Shown: one piece after another, positions 1-8,162 of the stretch
Numbering within the stretch: position 1 is the first letter of the stretch
Layout: every line of letters begins with the position of its first letter
From: Marinilabilia salmonicolor JCM 21150
Lineage (GTDB): Bacteria; Bacteroidota; Bacteroidia; Bacteroidales; Marinilabiliaceae
Length of the DNA stretch: 51,474 nucleotides
Direction: 5' to 3'
Assembly: GCF_000259075.1 (NCBI RefSeq)
Contig: NZ_AJKI01000018.1
Location: 1 to 51,474, forward strand
Translations under genes and position numbers: made by a program
The notes under the pieces: generated by a model
The model's database searches: none
Told to the model about the DNA's origin: nothing
What the model saw: the letters and a program-made list of their open reading frames with translations, nothing else

Positions 1-64
1 ATAACGATTGCCAACTCTATTTGGGCTTGAAATTTGATTAACATTTTTTAATAGACACTAGTGA
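1..64 (+). mobile_element. Right end of an IS4-family insertion sequence (partial copy 1)
   Basis: Bases 1-64 read the same as 12746-12809, the end of the complete IS4-family element in this window: the last codons of the transposase, its TGA stop and the right terminal inverted repeat ending CACTAGTGA. The rest of this copy lies outside the window. The sequence after it (TAATAAAAC) differs from that after the complete copy, so this is a separate insertion or a recombination product. Confidence 0.93.
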
Positions 65-187
65 TAATAAAACATGACTTAATTGATAGATAACCAGTAA
101 TTCACATATATATATATGCTATTGGGGTGATGAGCCGATATCCAATAATATAGTAAAAGAGCATTCACCTAAAAACGTTGAATTGAT

Positions 188-410
188 ATGGAACTGCAAA
201 GTAATATAGGAAAAATAATCTTAGTTCAAGGTAAGCAGGCTATCTTGGACAATGATGTCGCTGAACTTTATAGTGCTGAAACTAAACGTATCAACAAAAC
301 GGGAAAGAATAATCCTTACAAATTTACTGAAAGATCTATTTTGCTCTAGATGAAAATGATTTGGAAATTTTGCGATCGAAAATTTCGACCGCAAAATTAA
401 AAGTAATTAT
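188..410 (+). pseudogene. Broken ORF6N-domain gene
   Basis: From the ATG at 188 the frame reads like the start of an ORF6N-domain protein, a DNA-binding domain of phage and mobile-element proteins. Key parts are IILVQGKQAILDNDVAELY and then ETKRIN. A stop follows near 344. Shifting frame there recovers the family's next segment (FALDENDLEILRSKISTAKL), so a small indel broke the gene. The remainder of the domain and any C-terminal part are absent. Two segments of the family in the correct order support the identification. Confidence 0.65.
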
Positions 411-446
411 CTAGTTCGCCTAAGTAACTGTTTAAATTATATTCTG

Positions 447-649
447 TTAAACATAATTTTGAACATTGCCAACTTCATCATAGATTCCTGTAAGATTCAA
501 ACTAGGAGAGTGTTCTTTCCTCGATCCCCTTTTGGGTAAGACTTCAAATGTTTTAGAATCTTCTTTCATTACAGCCTCCAATAATATTTCTAGGTTCTCT
601 AATTCTTGTAATTGCTTTATTTCTGATACCTCGTTCGGCTTTACAATAT
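447..649 (-). pseudogene. Short coding remnant of unknown family
   Basis: On the minus strand a frame without stops encodes about 66 residues (VKPNEVSEIKQLQELENLE near its start, DEVGNVQNYV at its end) before a TAA. An in-frame TGA lies just upstream and there is no initiator Met at the beginning, only one internally. It reads like the C-terminus of a charged helical protein and may be what is left of a gene cut by rearrangement. I do not recognise the family. Confidence 0.3.
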
Positions 650-689
650 GAGATCAATTACTGTTTACAAGCAAGTAGACAAGTAGGTG

Positions 690-2384
690 CTACCAAATTG
701 ATTTTACGGAATAAACTGTTAATTCCTCTACAGTTAAATCTTGCAATCCCCAAAAACTAATACCTTTCTCTGCACCTTCGCCCTTACGTTCTATAATAAA
801 AGAATAAAGACCGTCGTCAATGAAACCTTCAATGGAAGTGCGATCTATGTATAAATCAAAATCCAATTCCATGCTTGTAAAATTCTGGGGTGAATAGAAG
901 GTTCCATTTATGCGATTAAAATTCATATCGTAATCAAGTATCTTCTGACCGTCCAATATCATGCCGGCATTAGTGGGATGTGAAAGACGTATTTTCCCTT
1001 TTACACGAAGACAATCTACGGAAGGCAGCAATATATTCAATTTTTCGTTAGCTTCCTGCATCGTGAGTAACTGTTCATTCAGTAATGGTGTGAACAGCTC
1101 CTTTGTTTCGTTGACTGGTATACAAACCATACGAACACCATCCTTTGTTGTACGAAGCGATAACTCTACAGGTAATAACATATGTCCAGTAAAAGGCATG
1201 TTCTCATGTCGGATAGATGCCCAAGAAACCTGAATTCGACGACCGTCTTCTGCTGGTATATTATTAAATGTCTGTGGTGCATACAAATAGCCAGATGCAT
1301 AGTAATGTTTTCCAGTCTCTGGCGTGAACGTTTTGCCATCGAACGAACCAATCATGTAAGTACCCGAAGCTCCACTCATCACCCATTTTGTATTGTCCTT
1401 GTTGCCGTCAATAGGTAGTTCAAACAATTCTGGACATTCCCAAAAGCCTGAAGTATGACTTTGGTACTCCCAATTCAACATATTGTCTGAAGTATAAATG
1501 GAATGACCATCTTTTTCATGCAACACCATAACCCAATGTTTATCTGCCTCATACCAAAATACTTTGGGATCACGATTGTGCCATGTACCACCTTTCATTT
1601 TGGTGTCCAATATTGGATTGTTCTTATATTTTGTCCATGTTCTACCTTTATCCAAGCTATATGCCATACATTGTGTCTGTCCATCACTACATTGTACAGT
1701 GTAAAATGCAAGCATCGCTGGTTTATCCTTCTTGCCAAGCCCCGAAGTATTATCATAATCAACAACTGCTGAACCTGAATACATCTCGCCTAATTCATCA
1801 ATTTGCAAAGCCGTAGGCAATTCCTCCCAGTTCACTAAATCTCTACTGACAGCATGCCCCCAATTCAAATTTCCCCAATCTACATCATAGGGATTATGTT
1901 GATAAAAAAGGTGATATTCGCCATCATAATAAACCAATCCATTTGGATCATTTATCCAGCCACGCATAGTTGAAAAGTGAAACTGAGGTCGAAATTCCTC
2001 CTGATAAATCTTGTCCTGTCCCACAAATTTATCATCTTGATATATTTTATTTAGGCTCTCTACATCACCTTCGTATGAAAGAGTAATAGTTTTACCTAAA
2101 AAATTAGAGACATCGTAATGCATCCAATAATTGGGTTCTTCTTTCGCTAGTTTAATTTTAAACCAAGTAAGCATTTTACCATCCAAACTTAATGTCATCT
2201 TATCAGATTGGCTTGTTTCTGAGATGGGTAAATTAAGATAACGTTTCTCTATTTTAATAGTGAGTTCTCCAGATTCTTTGGTGTGTTCTCCAGCAACCAC
2301 ATTGTTGAAACTGAAGGGGAGAAAATGCAGAAGAAATATTGAAATACAAAATTTCAGTTTAATAATATGAGTTTGTTTTTTCAT
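690..2384 (-). CDS. Secreted GH32 fructanase/levanase-like glycosidase
   Basis: A 564-residue glycoside hydrolase family 32 enzyme. This family hydrolyses beta-fructosyl links in levan, inulin or sucrose. The N-terminus has a hydrophobic signal peptide without a lipobox Cys, so export to the periplasm is likely. Residues about 35-125 form an N-terminal beta-rich domain usual in Bacteroidota members. The catalytic five-bladed propeller follows with WINDPNG (nucleophile Asp near 145), RDP (near 271) and WECPELF (acid/base Glu near 317). A C-terminal beta-sandwich module ends the protein. All three active-site motifs are present and the length is normal. It lies 38 bases downstream of the GH5-like gene and is probably co-transcribed with it. 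No SusC/SusD pair is visible nearby. Exact substrate is not determined by the sequence. Confidence 0.93.
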   Translation of the reverse strand: MKKQTHIIKLKFCISIFLLHFLPFSFNNVVAGEHTKESGELTIKIEKRYLNLPISETSQSDKMTLSLDGKMLTWFKIKLAKEEPNYWMHYDVSNFLGKTITLSYEGDVESLNKIYQDDKFVGQDKIYQEEFRPQFHFSTMRGWINDPNGLVYYDGEYHLFYQHNPYDVDWGNLNWGHAVSRDLVNWEELPTALQIDELGEMYSGSAVVDYDNTSGLGKKDKPAMLAFYTVQCSDGQTQCMAYSLDKGRTWTKYKNNPILDTKMKGGTWHNRDPKVFWYEADKHWVMVLHEKDGHSIYTSDNMLNWEYQSHTSGFWECPELFELPIDGNKDNTKWVMSGASGTYMIGSFDGKTFTPETGKHYYASGYLYAPQTFNNIPAEDGRRIQVSWASIRHENMPFTGHMLLPVELSLRTTKDGVRMVCIPVNETKELFTPLLNEQLLTMQEANEKLNILLPSVDCLRVKGKIRLSHPTNAGMILDGQKILDYDMNFNRINGTFYSPQNFTSMELDFDLYIDRTSIEGFIDDGLYSFIIERKGEGAEKGISFWGLQDLTVEELTVYSVKSIW

Positions 2385-2422
2385 TTGGCTATTAAATTTA
2401 TTGTTTAACTATTAATTCATGA

Positions 2423-3442
2423 TTACTTTGGTTGAATGTCATTATTCATGAGGATATTTCCCTTATCAGCAAAAGCCTTGAAATCATCTGCCGCAGAATG
2501 CCCTTTGTATGGAGTATAATTTTTTTCAATACCAATATCAACAGAGGCTGGAATATTATTGATATCAATCCAACTCCAATTCTTTGGCCAAATATGCATT
2601 GTTAAATAATCAACGTTAGGGTCAGCATGCATTTGCTCAAACAAATCCATATCCATTTCTGTGCCCCACAAACCTTCCGAACCAATAGAGATTAAATGAT
2701 TGGGAGCTAAAGAGCGCATCAGTGCTGTTGTTTCTTTTACCCATGCTGCCATTAGAGGTTTTCCCTCATCGCTGAAGGCGCGTGGCTCGTTTCCAACCTG
2801 CCACGACATGATAGCAGTATCATCACTATATTTTTTTTCTGTATATCTATTTGTTCGTTGCATTACATGTTTCACATGGTTTAGGAATAGAGTTTTGCAT
2901 TCGTCACATCCTGCATATTTGGCCACATGCTCTACAAATACAGGCCAGTCATCTACCCCTTTCTCTGGCACATTTCCTTTGTCTGCCCATTCTAGATATT
3001 GTCCATATCCGCCACTCCACTCCCAACTATTGTTAAGATATAGGACAGCGTACATGTCTCTTTTACCCATTTCGGACAGTAGATAGTCAAGACCATCAAA
3101 AATAGTGTCGTTATATATTCCTGGGGCTTGTTGCAAAGTGGGCATCACTTTCACGACTTGTCCAGCAAGACCATCTGCACCTACTAATATACGGAGATTG
3201 TTGATGCCATTTTTTTTCATAAAATTGAGTTCCTTATGCAAACGACTACGATTTCCCCCTTGTCCTTCGGAGCCGAGTATAGCACCATACCAAAAATTTG
3301 TGCCAATAAAATAATAGGGTTGTTCTCCTATGAAGAATTGACCTTCTCTTTGTGTTACGTAATTGTTGGATTTACTCACTTCTTGTTTCCCACAGGCTAT
3401 GAGGAATAGATTAATAAGGATAAATAATAATACTTTTTTCAT
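2423..3442 (-). CDS. GH5 endo-beta-mannanase-like lipoprotein, C-terminus abnormal
   Basis: A 339-residue protein related to glycoside hydrolase family 5 beta-mannanases. It starts with a lipoprotein signal (LFLIACGKQ, lipidated Cys near residue 17). The barrel follows, with GTNFWYG, NLRILVGADG and the acid/base motif GNEPR (Glu near 217). Similarity appears to continue to about WIDINNIPASVDIGIEKN. Beyond this, family members carry the strand with the second catalytic Glu (normally within an EEFG-type motif) and the last helices. Here only about 30 unrelated-looking residues remain before the stop. The protein is therefore shorter than usual for the family and probably inactive. A Bacteroidota promoter motif lies just upstream, and the gene leads a likely two-gene unit with the GH32 gene. 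Confidence 0.8.
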   Translation of the reverse strand: MKKVLLFILINLFLIACGKQEVSKSNNYVTQREGQFFIGEQPYYFIGTNFWYGAILGSEGQGGNRSRLHKELNFMKKNGINNLRILVGADGLAGQVVKVMPTLQQAPGIYNDTIFDGLDYLLSEMGKRDMYAVLYLNNSWEWSGGYGQYLEWADKGNVPEKGVDDWPVFVEHVAKYAGCDECKTLFLNHVKHVMQRTNRYTEKKYSDDTAIMSWQVGNEPRAFSDEGKPLMAAWVKETTALMRSLAPNHLISIGSEGLWGTEMDMDLFEQMHADPNVDYLTMHIWPKNWSWIDINNIPASVDIGIEKNYTPYKGHSAADDFKAFADKGNILMNNDIQPK

Positions 3443-3479
3443 GATATAGGCTTAGATAATATTTATCGTATTATTTAAG

Positions 3480-3510
3480 CAAAGATATTTATGATGTGCA
3501 ATCATAACAA
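3480..3510 (-). promoter_or_regulatory. Bacteroidota-type promoter for the GH5-GH32 unit
   Basis: On the minus strand TATCTTTG (3480-3487) matches the TAnnTTTG -7 element, and a TTG (3508-3510) lies 20 bases upstream as the -33 element. The predicted start of transcription is about 30 bases before the GH5 ATG at 3442. Confidence 0.6.
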
Positions 3511-3668
3511 ATACTATTTTATCAATCAGTAGTACTCTATATTATTATTTAGGAGTGTTATTATAAATTAGGAATATACAGTAGATTATGATACTATAAT
3601 ATACTTAGCTGTCGCTAGTTTTTTGTCTAGTGCTAAAGATGAAGGTGTATGCTGAGTATAGAGTTGTA

Positions 3669-4319
3669 TTATACAATTTTTTTATTTTTCTGATAATATC
3701 CTCTAAATTCTTTAGGTGAACACTCCTTCTTTTTTTTAAATATCCGATTGAAATTGGAGAGATTATTAAAGCCACAATCATAACAGATTTCGGCTATAGA
3801 CATAGTTGTATCCACCAAAAGTTTAGATGCAAAGCCAAGCCTAATATCTATAATATAATCGGAAAGATTTTTACCTGTTCGAATTTTAAAGAAGCGACTA
3901 AAAGCAGCAGGTGTCATAGTTATCAAGTCCGCAAGCATATTTAGTCGAATTTCTTCTTTATAATGATTACTAATATATTGTTGCACCTTTAACACTCTCC
4001 TGCTATCAGACTGCATATTGATTTTTGCAAAGGAAGTGCTTGAGAGTGTATATGCTTGTTCGCATAAAGACAGTTCGTACAAAATAGACAAAAACTTGAT
4101 GAAAGAATAGAAGCCATCTTTTTCAGAAGTCAGACCATCTAGCATAGAGTATACCTTCATTATACCAGACATTGGAAAGCATAAGCCTTTCTGTGCTTGA
4201 TCTAGCATTCTACGAATACTTTTGGTTTGATTCTTATTTAAAAACCCTTTGTGGAATAAGTCGGAGGAGAACTGAATTGTTATTTCACGAATTTCTTTAG
4301 ATGTGTTTGAAAATAGAGT
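3669..4319 (-). pseudogene. AraC-family regulator, 5'-truncated
   Basis: The C-terminal half is a clear AraC/XylS DNA-binding domain with two helix-turn-helix motifs (LNMLADLITMTPAAFSRFF, then MSIAEICYDCGFNNLSNFNR). An ATG exists at 4208, but the coding frame continues upstream to 4319 with sensible protein (ITIQFSSDLFHKGF), showing that the real gene was longer. Intact relatives are near 280-300 residues with an N-terminal cupin sensor domain. That domain is missing. The upstream end is the in-frame TAA of the neighbouring gene at 4320-4322, so the break is exactly at that stop codon. The gene would have sat upstream of the glycosidase pair as its likely regulator. Confidence 0.8.
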
Positions 4320-5066
4320 TTAATTTATTTTATCCAATGCGAATCTTTCAGCACTTAAGTCAAATTGTTCAGAAGCCCACTTAAATTTCTTATAAGCACT
4401 TGACACTTCGGGTAGTTCAAGTCCTTTTGTTATGATTTCTCTCAGTTTTTGATAGTGAATTGAAGCAGTTCCTTCTCCACCACCTACTAAGTCGTCATAG
4501 TCTGTGAAATAGTCTAGATAATACTCGTCATCATTTAATTTTTTACAATTCTTTTTTATAAAATCGATTTCCCAATCTTCATAACCTTTATTAGCTGGTC
4601 CTGGAAATAGCTTAACGACATCAAATAACTCTTTTTCAAATTTCACTACAGGTAGTTTCTCCTCTGATTCTGATTGATAAGCTCTAATAAAGGCTTCTCC
4701 AAACATTGTCGTTTCTGTATGGTGCAAGTAACCTGCTTTAATTGAGCCTCTACATAAAAAACCATTCGCTATCAATAAATGGATTGCAAAAGCACAGTCT
4801 GATAACATATAATGAATTCCACCTTGCTCTTGTATTAAACGAGAAATAACCAAGCTATCCGAAACTTGAATAATTTGCGTATCAGCATTCAAAGCTCTAT
4901 CAGCTTCGATTTGGTATTTATTTTTTGGTGTTATAAAGAATTCGTTAAGGTCAGTCAGTGCTGTTTTAATACGATTAAACTCATTATCATCTTTTAAACT
5001 CTTATCTACTGCATTTTTGAAACCTAAAATATCTATGAATGCAACAACTCTAATATCATATTTCAT
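4320..5066 (-). CDS. Class III nucleotidyl cyclase-like protein, cassette-borne
   Basis: A 248-residue soluble protein. Its layout resembles the class III adenylate/guanylate cyclase fold: FIDILGF near residue 10 (metal-binding Asp position), VSDSLVISR near 69 (second Asp position), then RGSIKAG and MFGEAFIRAYQSE, matching the segment GIN.G...G..vN.AaRl of true cyclases. The canonical base-recognition residues cannot be assigned by eye, so nucleotide cyclase activity is only a possibility; it may be a catalytically inactive relative. No signal peptide or membrane segment is seen. The ATG lies 16 bases downstream of an attC-like core (GTTGGCAAAC on the minus strand), as expected for a gene cassette. 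The stop codon abuts the truncated AraC gene. AT-rich like the rest of the island. Confidence 0.75.
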   Translation of the reverse strand: MKYDIRVVAFIDILGFKNAVDKSLKDDNEFNRIKTALTDLNEFFITPKNKYQIEADRALNADTQIIQVSDSLVISRLIQEQGGIHYMLSDCAFAIHLLIANGFLCRGSIKAGYLHHTETTMFGEAFIRAYQSESEEKLPVVKFEKELFDVVKLFPGPANKGYEDWEIDFIKKNCKKLNDDEYYLDYFTDYDDLVGGGEGTASIHYQKLREIITKGLELPEVSSAYKKFKWASEQFDLSAERFALDKIN

Positions 5067-5082
5067 TGTTCTGTTTTTTAAT

Positions 5083-5224
5083 GTTTGCCAACCCGGCTAT
5101 ATGCGCCTGGCCCGTGGCTTTCAGACCCGCTGTGACTTTATCAGCTTGAACGCATGGTTTTGGAAAATACAAAACCCTCAATATGCTGTGGATGCCACGG
5201 CTGGCGTATATAGCTCCGTTGAAC
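5083..5224 (-). repeat. attC-like inverted-repeat site A
   Basis: A 142-base site framed by GTTTGCCAAC (5083-5092) and GTTGAAC (5218-5224). Outer arms 5096-5118 and 5194-5214 pair over about 18 positions with one G-T pair and a small internal loop. A central hairpin (GGTTTTG 5156-5162 with CAAAACC 5170-5176) caps the structure. Read on the minus strand the site begins with GTTCAAC, a perfect match to the attC RYYYAAC core, and ends GTTGGC just before the cyclase-like gene. This is the architecture of integron attC sites. Confidence 0.6.
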
Positions 5225-5321
5225 TAAACCCGTTTTCAACGGGAGCTTATCATCATAAAACTAAGAAATCTTCTTAAATAAACCGATTTTTCGGCCTCAA
5301 ACAATTAAAAACAATTTAGTT

Positions 5322-6200
5322 ATGAGTCGAAAATCGTATTTAGAACAGGCCTGCGAAGCAGTACCTGAGTTTGAAACAGTGAGTACCCAGTTTCTTCGAA
5401 AGTACACCATTTCGGGAAAGTCTGAATCATGTACCAGTAATTATCTGATGCAAATTTCCAAGTTGGTATTGCACTTTCATTGTTCTCCATTAGATCTGTC
5501 TCAGGATCAACTGGAGGAGTATTTATTTTACCTGCGTCAAAATGAACCGCCCAGCATGAGTTCTTTTAAACATCTGGTGTATGGTCTTCGCTCTATGTTC
5601 AGCATGTTTAAAAATGAGGACTTGTACCTGAGTCTGCCGACCATAGCGCAGAGCAGAGCGCTTCCGGAAGTGTTCTCACAGCAGGAGATCAAACGAATAA
5701 TGAAAGCCTCAAAATTATTAAAACACCGTGTGCTTTTCGCCCTTATTTATGACTGTGGTCTGCGTATCAGCGAAGCTATAAACCTGAAGATTAGCGATGT
5801 TGATTTTGACCGGCATCAGGTTCATATTCGTGAAAGTAAATTTAAGAAAGACCGCTATGTGCCTGTTTCAGGACTGGTTTTAAAAGGGTTGAAATCCTAT
5901 TTGGAGACATCACGCCCCAGAGAATGGCTGTTTAATGGCAAGATACGAGGCGAAAAGATCAGCAGAAGTGGCATACGCCACGCATTTCGGTCAGCCATAA
6001 ATAAAACTGAAATTTCTAAAAAGGTTTGTATTCACACCTTACGACACAGCTATGCTACCCACTTATTGGAAATGGGCCTGGATATTCTGAGTATCCAATA
6101 CCAAATGGGACATGCTGAATTACGTACAACACTGATGTATTTGCATATCGCCAAGTCCGTTCCCCAGAGAGGATTTAGTCCTATGGAAAAACTGTATTAG
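5322..6200 (+). CDS. Tyrosine recombinase of the IS91-type unit
   Basis: A 292-residue phage-integrase-family recombinase. The N-terminal SAM-like core-binding domain spans about residues 15-105. The catalytic domain follows with the first Arg in CGLRISEAINL (near 148), HTLRHSYATHLLE (His near 238, Arg near 241), GH at about 259 and the nucleophilic Tyr in TLMYLHI (near 273). All catalytic residues are present. There is no long insertion between the two active-site patches of the kind that marks integron integrases, so it is a XerC/D-like enzyme and not an IntI. The stop is one base before the transposase ATG, indicating translational coupling. Such pairs are common in Bacteroidota IS91-type elements; the recombinase may resolve or direct transposition. 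Confidence 0.9.
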   Translation: MSRKSYLEQACEAVPEFETVSTQFLRKYTISGKSESCTSNYLMQISKLVLHFHCSPLDLSQDQLEEYLFYLRQNEPPSMSSFKHLVYGLRSMFSMFKNEDLYLSLPTIAQSRALPEVFSQQEIKRIMKASKLLKHRVLFALIYDCGLRISEAINLKISDVDFDRHQVHIRESKFKKDRYVPVSGLVLKGLKSYLETSRPREWLFNGKIRGEKISRSGIRHAFRSAINKTEISKKVCIHTLRHSYATHLLEMGLDILSIQYQMGHAELRTTLMYLHIAKSVPQRGFSPMEKLY

Positions 6201-6201
6201 T

Positions 6202-7338
6202 ATGAGCCATAATGAGGATCTGGGTGGTGCCATAGATCAGTTCCTGCCTTCCTTGTTGCAAAAAAGAGGGCTTACTTCTCATCAATTAAAGGTATTGCAG
6301 GCATTATCAGTGTGTCGCACCTCTAAATTGGGTGGTTCGGCTCTGGCCTGTGGTGATTGTGGTAGTATACATTACGTGTTGCACAGCTGTAGGAACCGTC
6401 ATTGTCCGCGTTGTCAGGGCATCGATAAGGAACTTTGGATAGAAGACCGTAAACAGGAATTACTTCCGGTCAAATATTACCATGTGGTATTTACGGTGCC
6501 ACATGATTTGCTGGAGTTGTTTCGCTTCAACCGGAAAGTGATGTATAACCTGCTGTTCGAGAAGTCGTGGGAAACCCTCTGTGTTTTTGCCAGGGATCCA
6601 AAACTGCTGGGAGCAAGGCCGGGAGCCATTGCTGTTTTGCATACCTGGGATCAACAACTGGGTTTCCATCCACATGTGCATATGATTGTTCCGGCCGGAG
6701 GCATAGACAAACAAGGAGAGTGGAAAACTACCAAACAAGACGGTGACTTTTTGTTTGATGTGAAGCAACTCTCCCCGGTATTCAGTGCCCGGTTTGTCAG
6801 CAAGCTTCGCCGCCTGAAAAGGGAAGGGAAAATAAAAAAACATGTTCCCCGCGACCTGATAAAGGAGCCCTGGGTAGTCTATGCCAAGCAGGCTTTTGGC
6901 AGTCCGGAAAGTGTGGTTGAATACCTGGGAAGATACAGCCACCGGGTAGCCATTTCTAATCACCGTATCCTGAAAGTAACCGATACTCATGTTACCTTTA
7001 GCTGGCTTAACCGCAAAGCTGGCTATCGAAAGGAAATAATAACGCTTACCGGTGTAGAATTTCTGGAACTTTTCCTGGAGCATATTGTACCGCCTCACTT
7101 TCGACGCATTCGCCACCTGGGCTTTCTTAGCAATCGTAATAAACAGGAAGCAATTGAAAAGATCAGAGAGCAATTGCTGGCGGTTTATGATATAAGGCCG
7201 AGGTTGTCCCGTGCCGAGGTGCTGGCGTTGCGCTTTGGAGAGCGTTCGGTATTGCAATGCCGCGAATGTGGCGGAGAGCTATTGCTGCTGGAGAGCTTTC
7301 CAAAAGAACGGGCACCACCAGAAAATCGGTGCGCTTAA
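6202..7338 (+). CDS. IS91-family HUH transposase
   Basis: A 378-residue rolling-circle transposase. The N-terminal zinc-binding segment has the Cys/His cluster CGDCGSIHYVLHSCRNRHC (about 51-73). The metal-binding HUH-type motif is HPHVHMIV (near 156-163). The catalytic Tyr region is VVEYLGRYSHRVAISN (near 238-253), of the single-Tyr type used by IS91/IS801-like enzymes. The C-terminus carries a second CxxC (LQCREC). The protein is close to the usual family length, though the last residues (KERAPPENRCA) look unusual, and a related frame continues briefly downstream, so the extreme 3' end may be slightly altered. It cuts and rejoins single-stranded DNA at the element ends. Confidence 0.92.
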   Translation: MSHNEDLGGAIDQFLPSLLQKRGLTSHQLKVLQALSVCRTSKLGGSALACGDCGSIHYVLHSCRNRHCPRCQGIDKELWIEDRKQELLPVKYYHVVFTVPHDLLELFRFNRKVMYNLLFEKSWETLCVFARDPKLLGARPGAIAVLHTWDQQLGFHPHVHMIVPAGGIDKQGEWKTTKQDGDFLFDVKQLSPVFSARFVSKLRRLKREGKIKKHVPRDLIKEPWVVYAKQAFGSPESVVEYLGRYSHRVAISNHRILKVTDTHVTFSWLNRKAGYRKEIITLTGVEFLELFLEHIVPPHFRRIRHLGFLSNRNKQEAIEKIREQLLAVYDIRPRLSRAEVLALRFGERSVLQCRECGGELLLLESFPKERAPPENRCA

Positions 7339-7622
7339 ATGTATTTCGTATGCCAATAATGAATGCACTCCGGTAGTGCAAATGGGAAAGGTATGCCCTG
7401 GCTTATCACTATGCCCCGAAAAATACTAAAGTGGCAAGGTTAAAACAGGACGGTAGACTTAAAACAGCATCGAAAGTGTGGTTAATTGCAAAAATATATG
7501 TCAAAGAACGAGATAAAAGGAGTCAGATTATCATTAAACACCTCCCCGGAGACCGATTGAAAACACTATAGGTAAATCATTGTTTTATAGTTTTTATTGT
7601 GAGGCATTCTGAAGATTGTTTA

Positions 7623-7688
7623 GTTCAACAATAGCCTCCAATATCAAGCGTATGCAAGCAACGCTTGGTCGGAGGCTAAGTGTTGTGC
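7623..7688 (-). repeat. attC-like inverted-repeat site B
   Basis: A 66-base site directly against the stop codon of the leftward gene ending at 7689. On the minus strand it begins GCACAAC and ends GTTGAAC, which matches the attC R' consensus GTTRRRY. Inside are an 8-bp perfect stem (TAGCCTCC 7632-7639 with GGAGGCTA 7671-7678) and a 6-bp stem (AAGCGT 7646-7651 with ACGCTT 7661-7666) around a 9-base loop. The size, ordering and unpaired spacers are those of a short attC site. Confidence 0.6.
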
Positions 7689-8162
7689 TTAGTATTTTTT
7701 ATCAATTGTAAATTTTTTATTCTTAATGTTCGTTTTTCTTAGAAATCTCTTTCTACTAATTTCCTTGTTTTGACTGTCCCAAGTATAGATTTTCTTGCCA
7801 TTCCAACGCATATTTAAATCAGTCAGAAAGTCTGTATAATAGAAATATCCATTGGCTAAACTTATTGTAATGGAATCTGATTCCGTTTGAGGTTGTTTAA
7901 ATGTGTTCAAAATGAGTGTATCATTCGATAAGACCCAAGAACCAGTCCATATTTTCCAACCTCCCACATCATAAAAAATACCGTATTCAAAAGTTGAGTC
8001 TGATTTTATTTCAAGCTGTTCACATGCAAAATATCCAGATTGACATTTACCGTATAATCCTATAATTTTCAATTTTTCTTGACCTAAAGCACTAAATGCG
8101 TTTAAACTTAAAATCAATATTAACACTGAATATTTTATAGAAAGGTACCTTTTCATATTCAT
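7689..8162 (-). CDS. Hypothetical secreted protein (cassette gene)
   Basis: A 157-residue protein with a Sec signal peptide (hydrophobic stretch SVLILILSLNAFSALG ending before QEKL). The mature part is beta-rich, with short strands such as WTGSWVLSNDTLILNTF and SISLANGYFYY, resembling small lipocalin-like or barrel-like periplasmic proteins that are common as unknowns in Bacteroidota. Its start overlaps the end of the upstream gene by four bases (ATGA), so the two are translated together. The stop codon touches attC-like site B. No family is recognised. Confidence 0.75.
   Translation of the reverse strand: MNMKRYLSIKYSVLILILSLNAFSALGQEKLKIIGLYGKCQSGYFACEQLEIKSDSTFEYGIFYDVGGWKIWTGSWVLSNDTLILNTFKQPQTESDSITISLANGYFYYTDFLTDLNMRWNGKKIYTWDSQNKEISRKRFLRKTNIKNKKFTIDKKY

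Larger units (their letters stand above)
5225..7622 (+). mobile_element. IS91-family element with linked tyrosine recombinase
   Basis: Two tightly linked genes (XerC/D-like recombinase, then IS91-type HUH transposase) lie between two attC-like sites. The unit is bounded by inverted 12-mers that include the site cores: GTTGAACTAAAC (5218-5229) on the left and GTTTAGTTCAAC (7618-7629) on the right. A hairpin CCCGTT-TTC-AACGGG (5228-5242) stands near the left end. IS91-type elements are known to insert beside GAAC/GTTC-type tetranucleotides, and both boundaries carry one. Exact ends are inferred. Confidence 0.6.

Noticed and set aside
177-183. GTTGAAT before the ORF6N remnant as a fourth attC-like core
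   Set aside because: It fits GTTRRRY, but no convincing inverted-repeat arms are found upstream; a 7-base match by chance is likely.
6460-7257. A 265-codon minus-strand frame inside the IS91-type transposase
   Set aside because: It lies fully antisense to a transposase with clear zinc and HUH motifs and has no recognisable features of its own.
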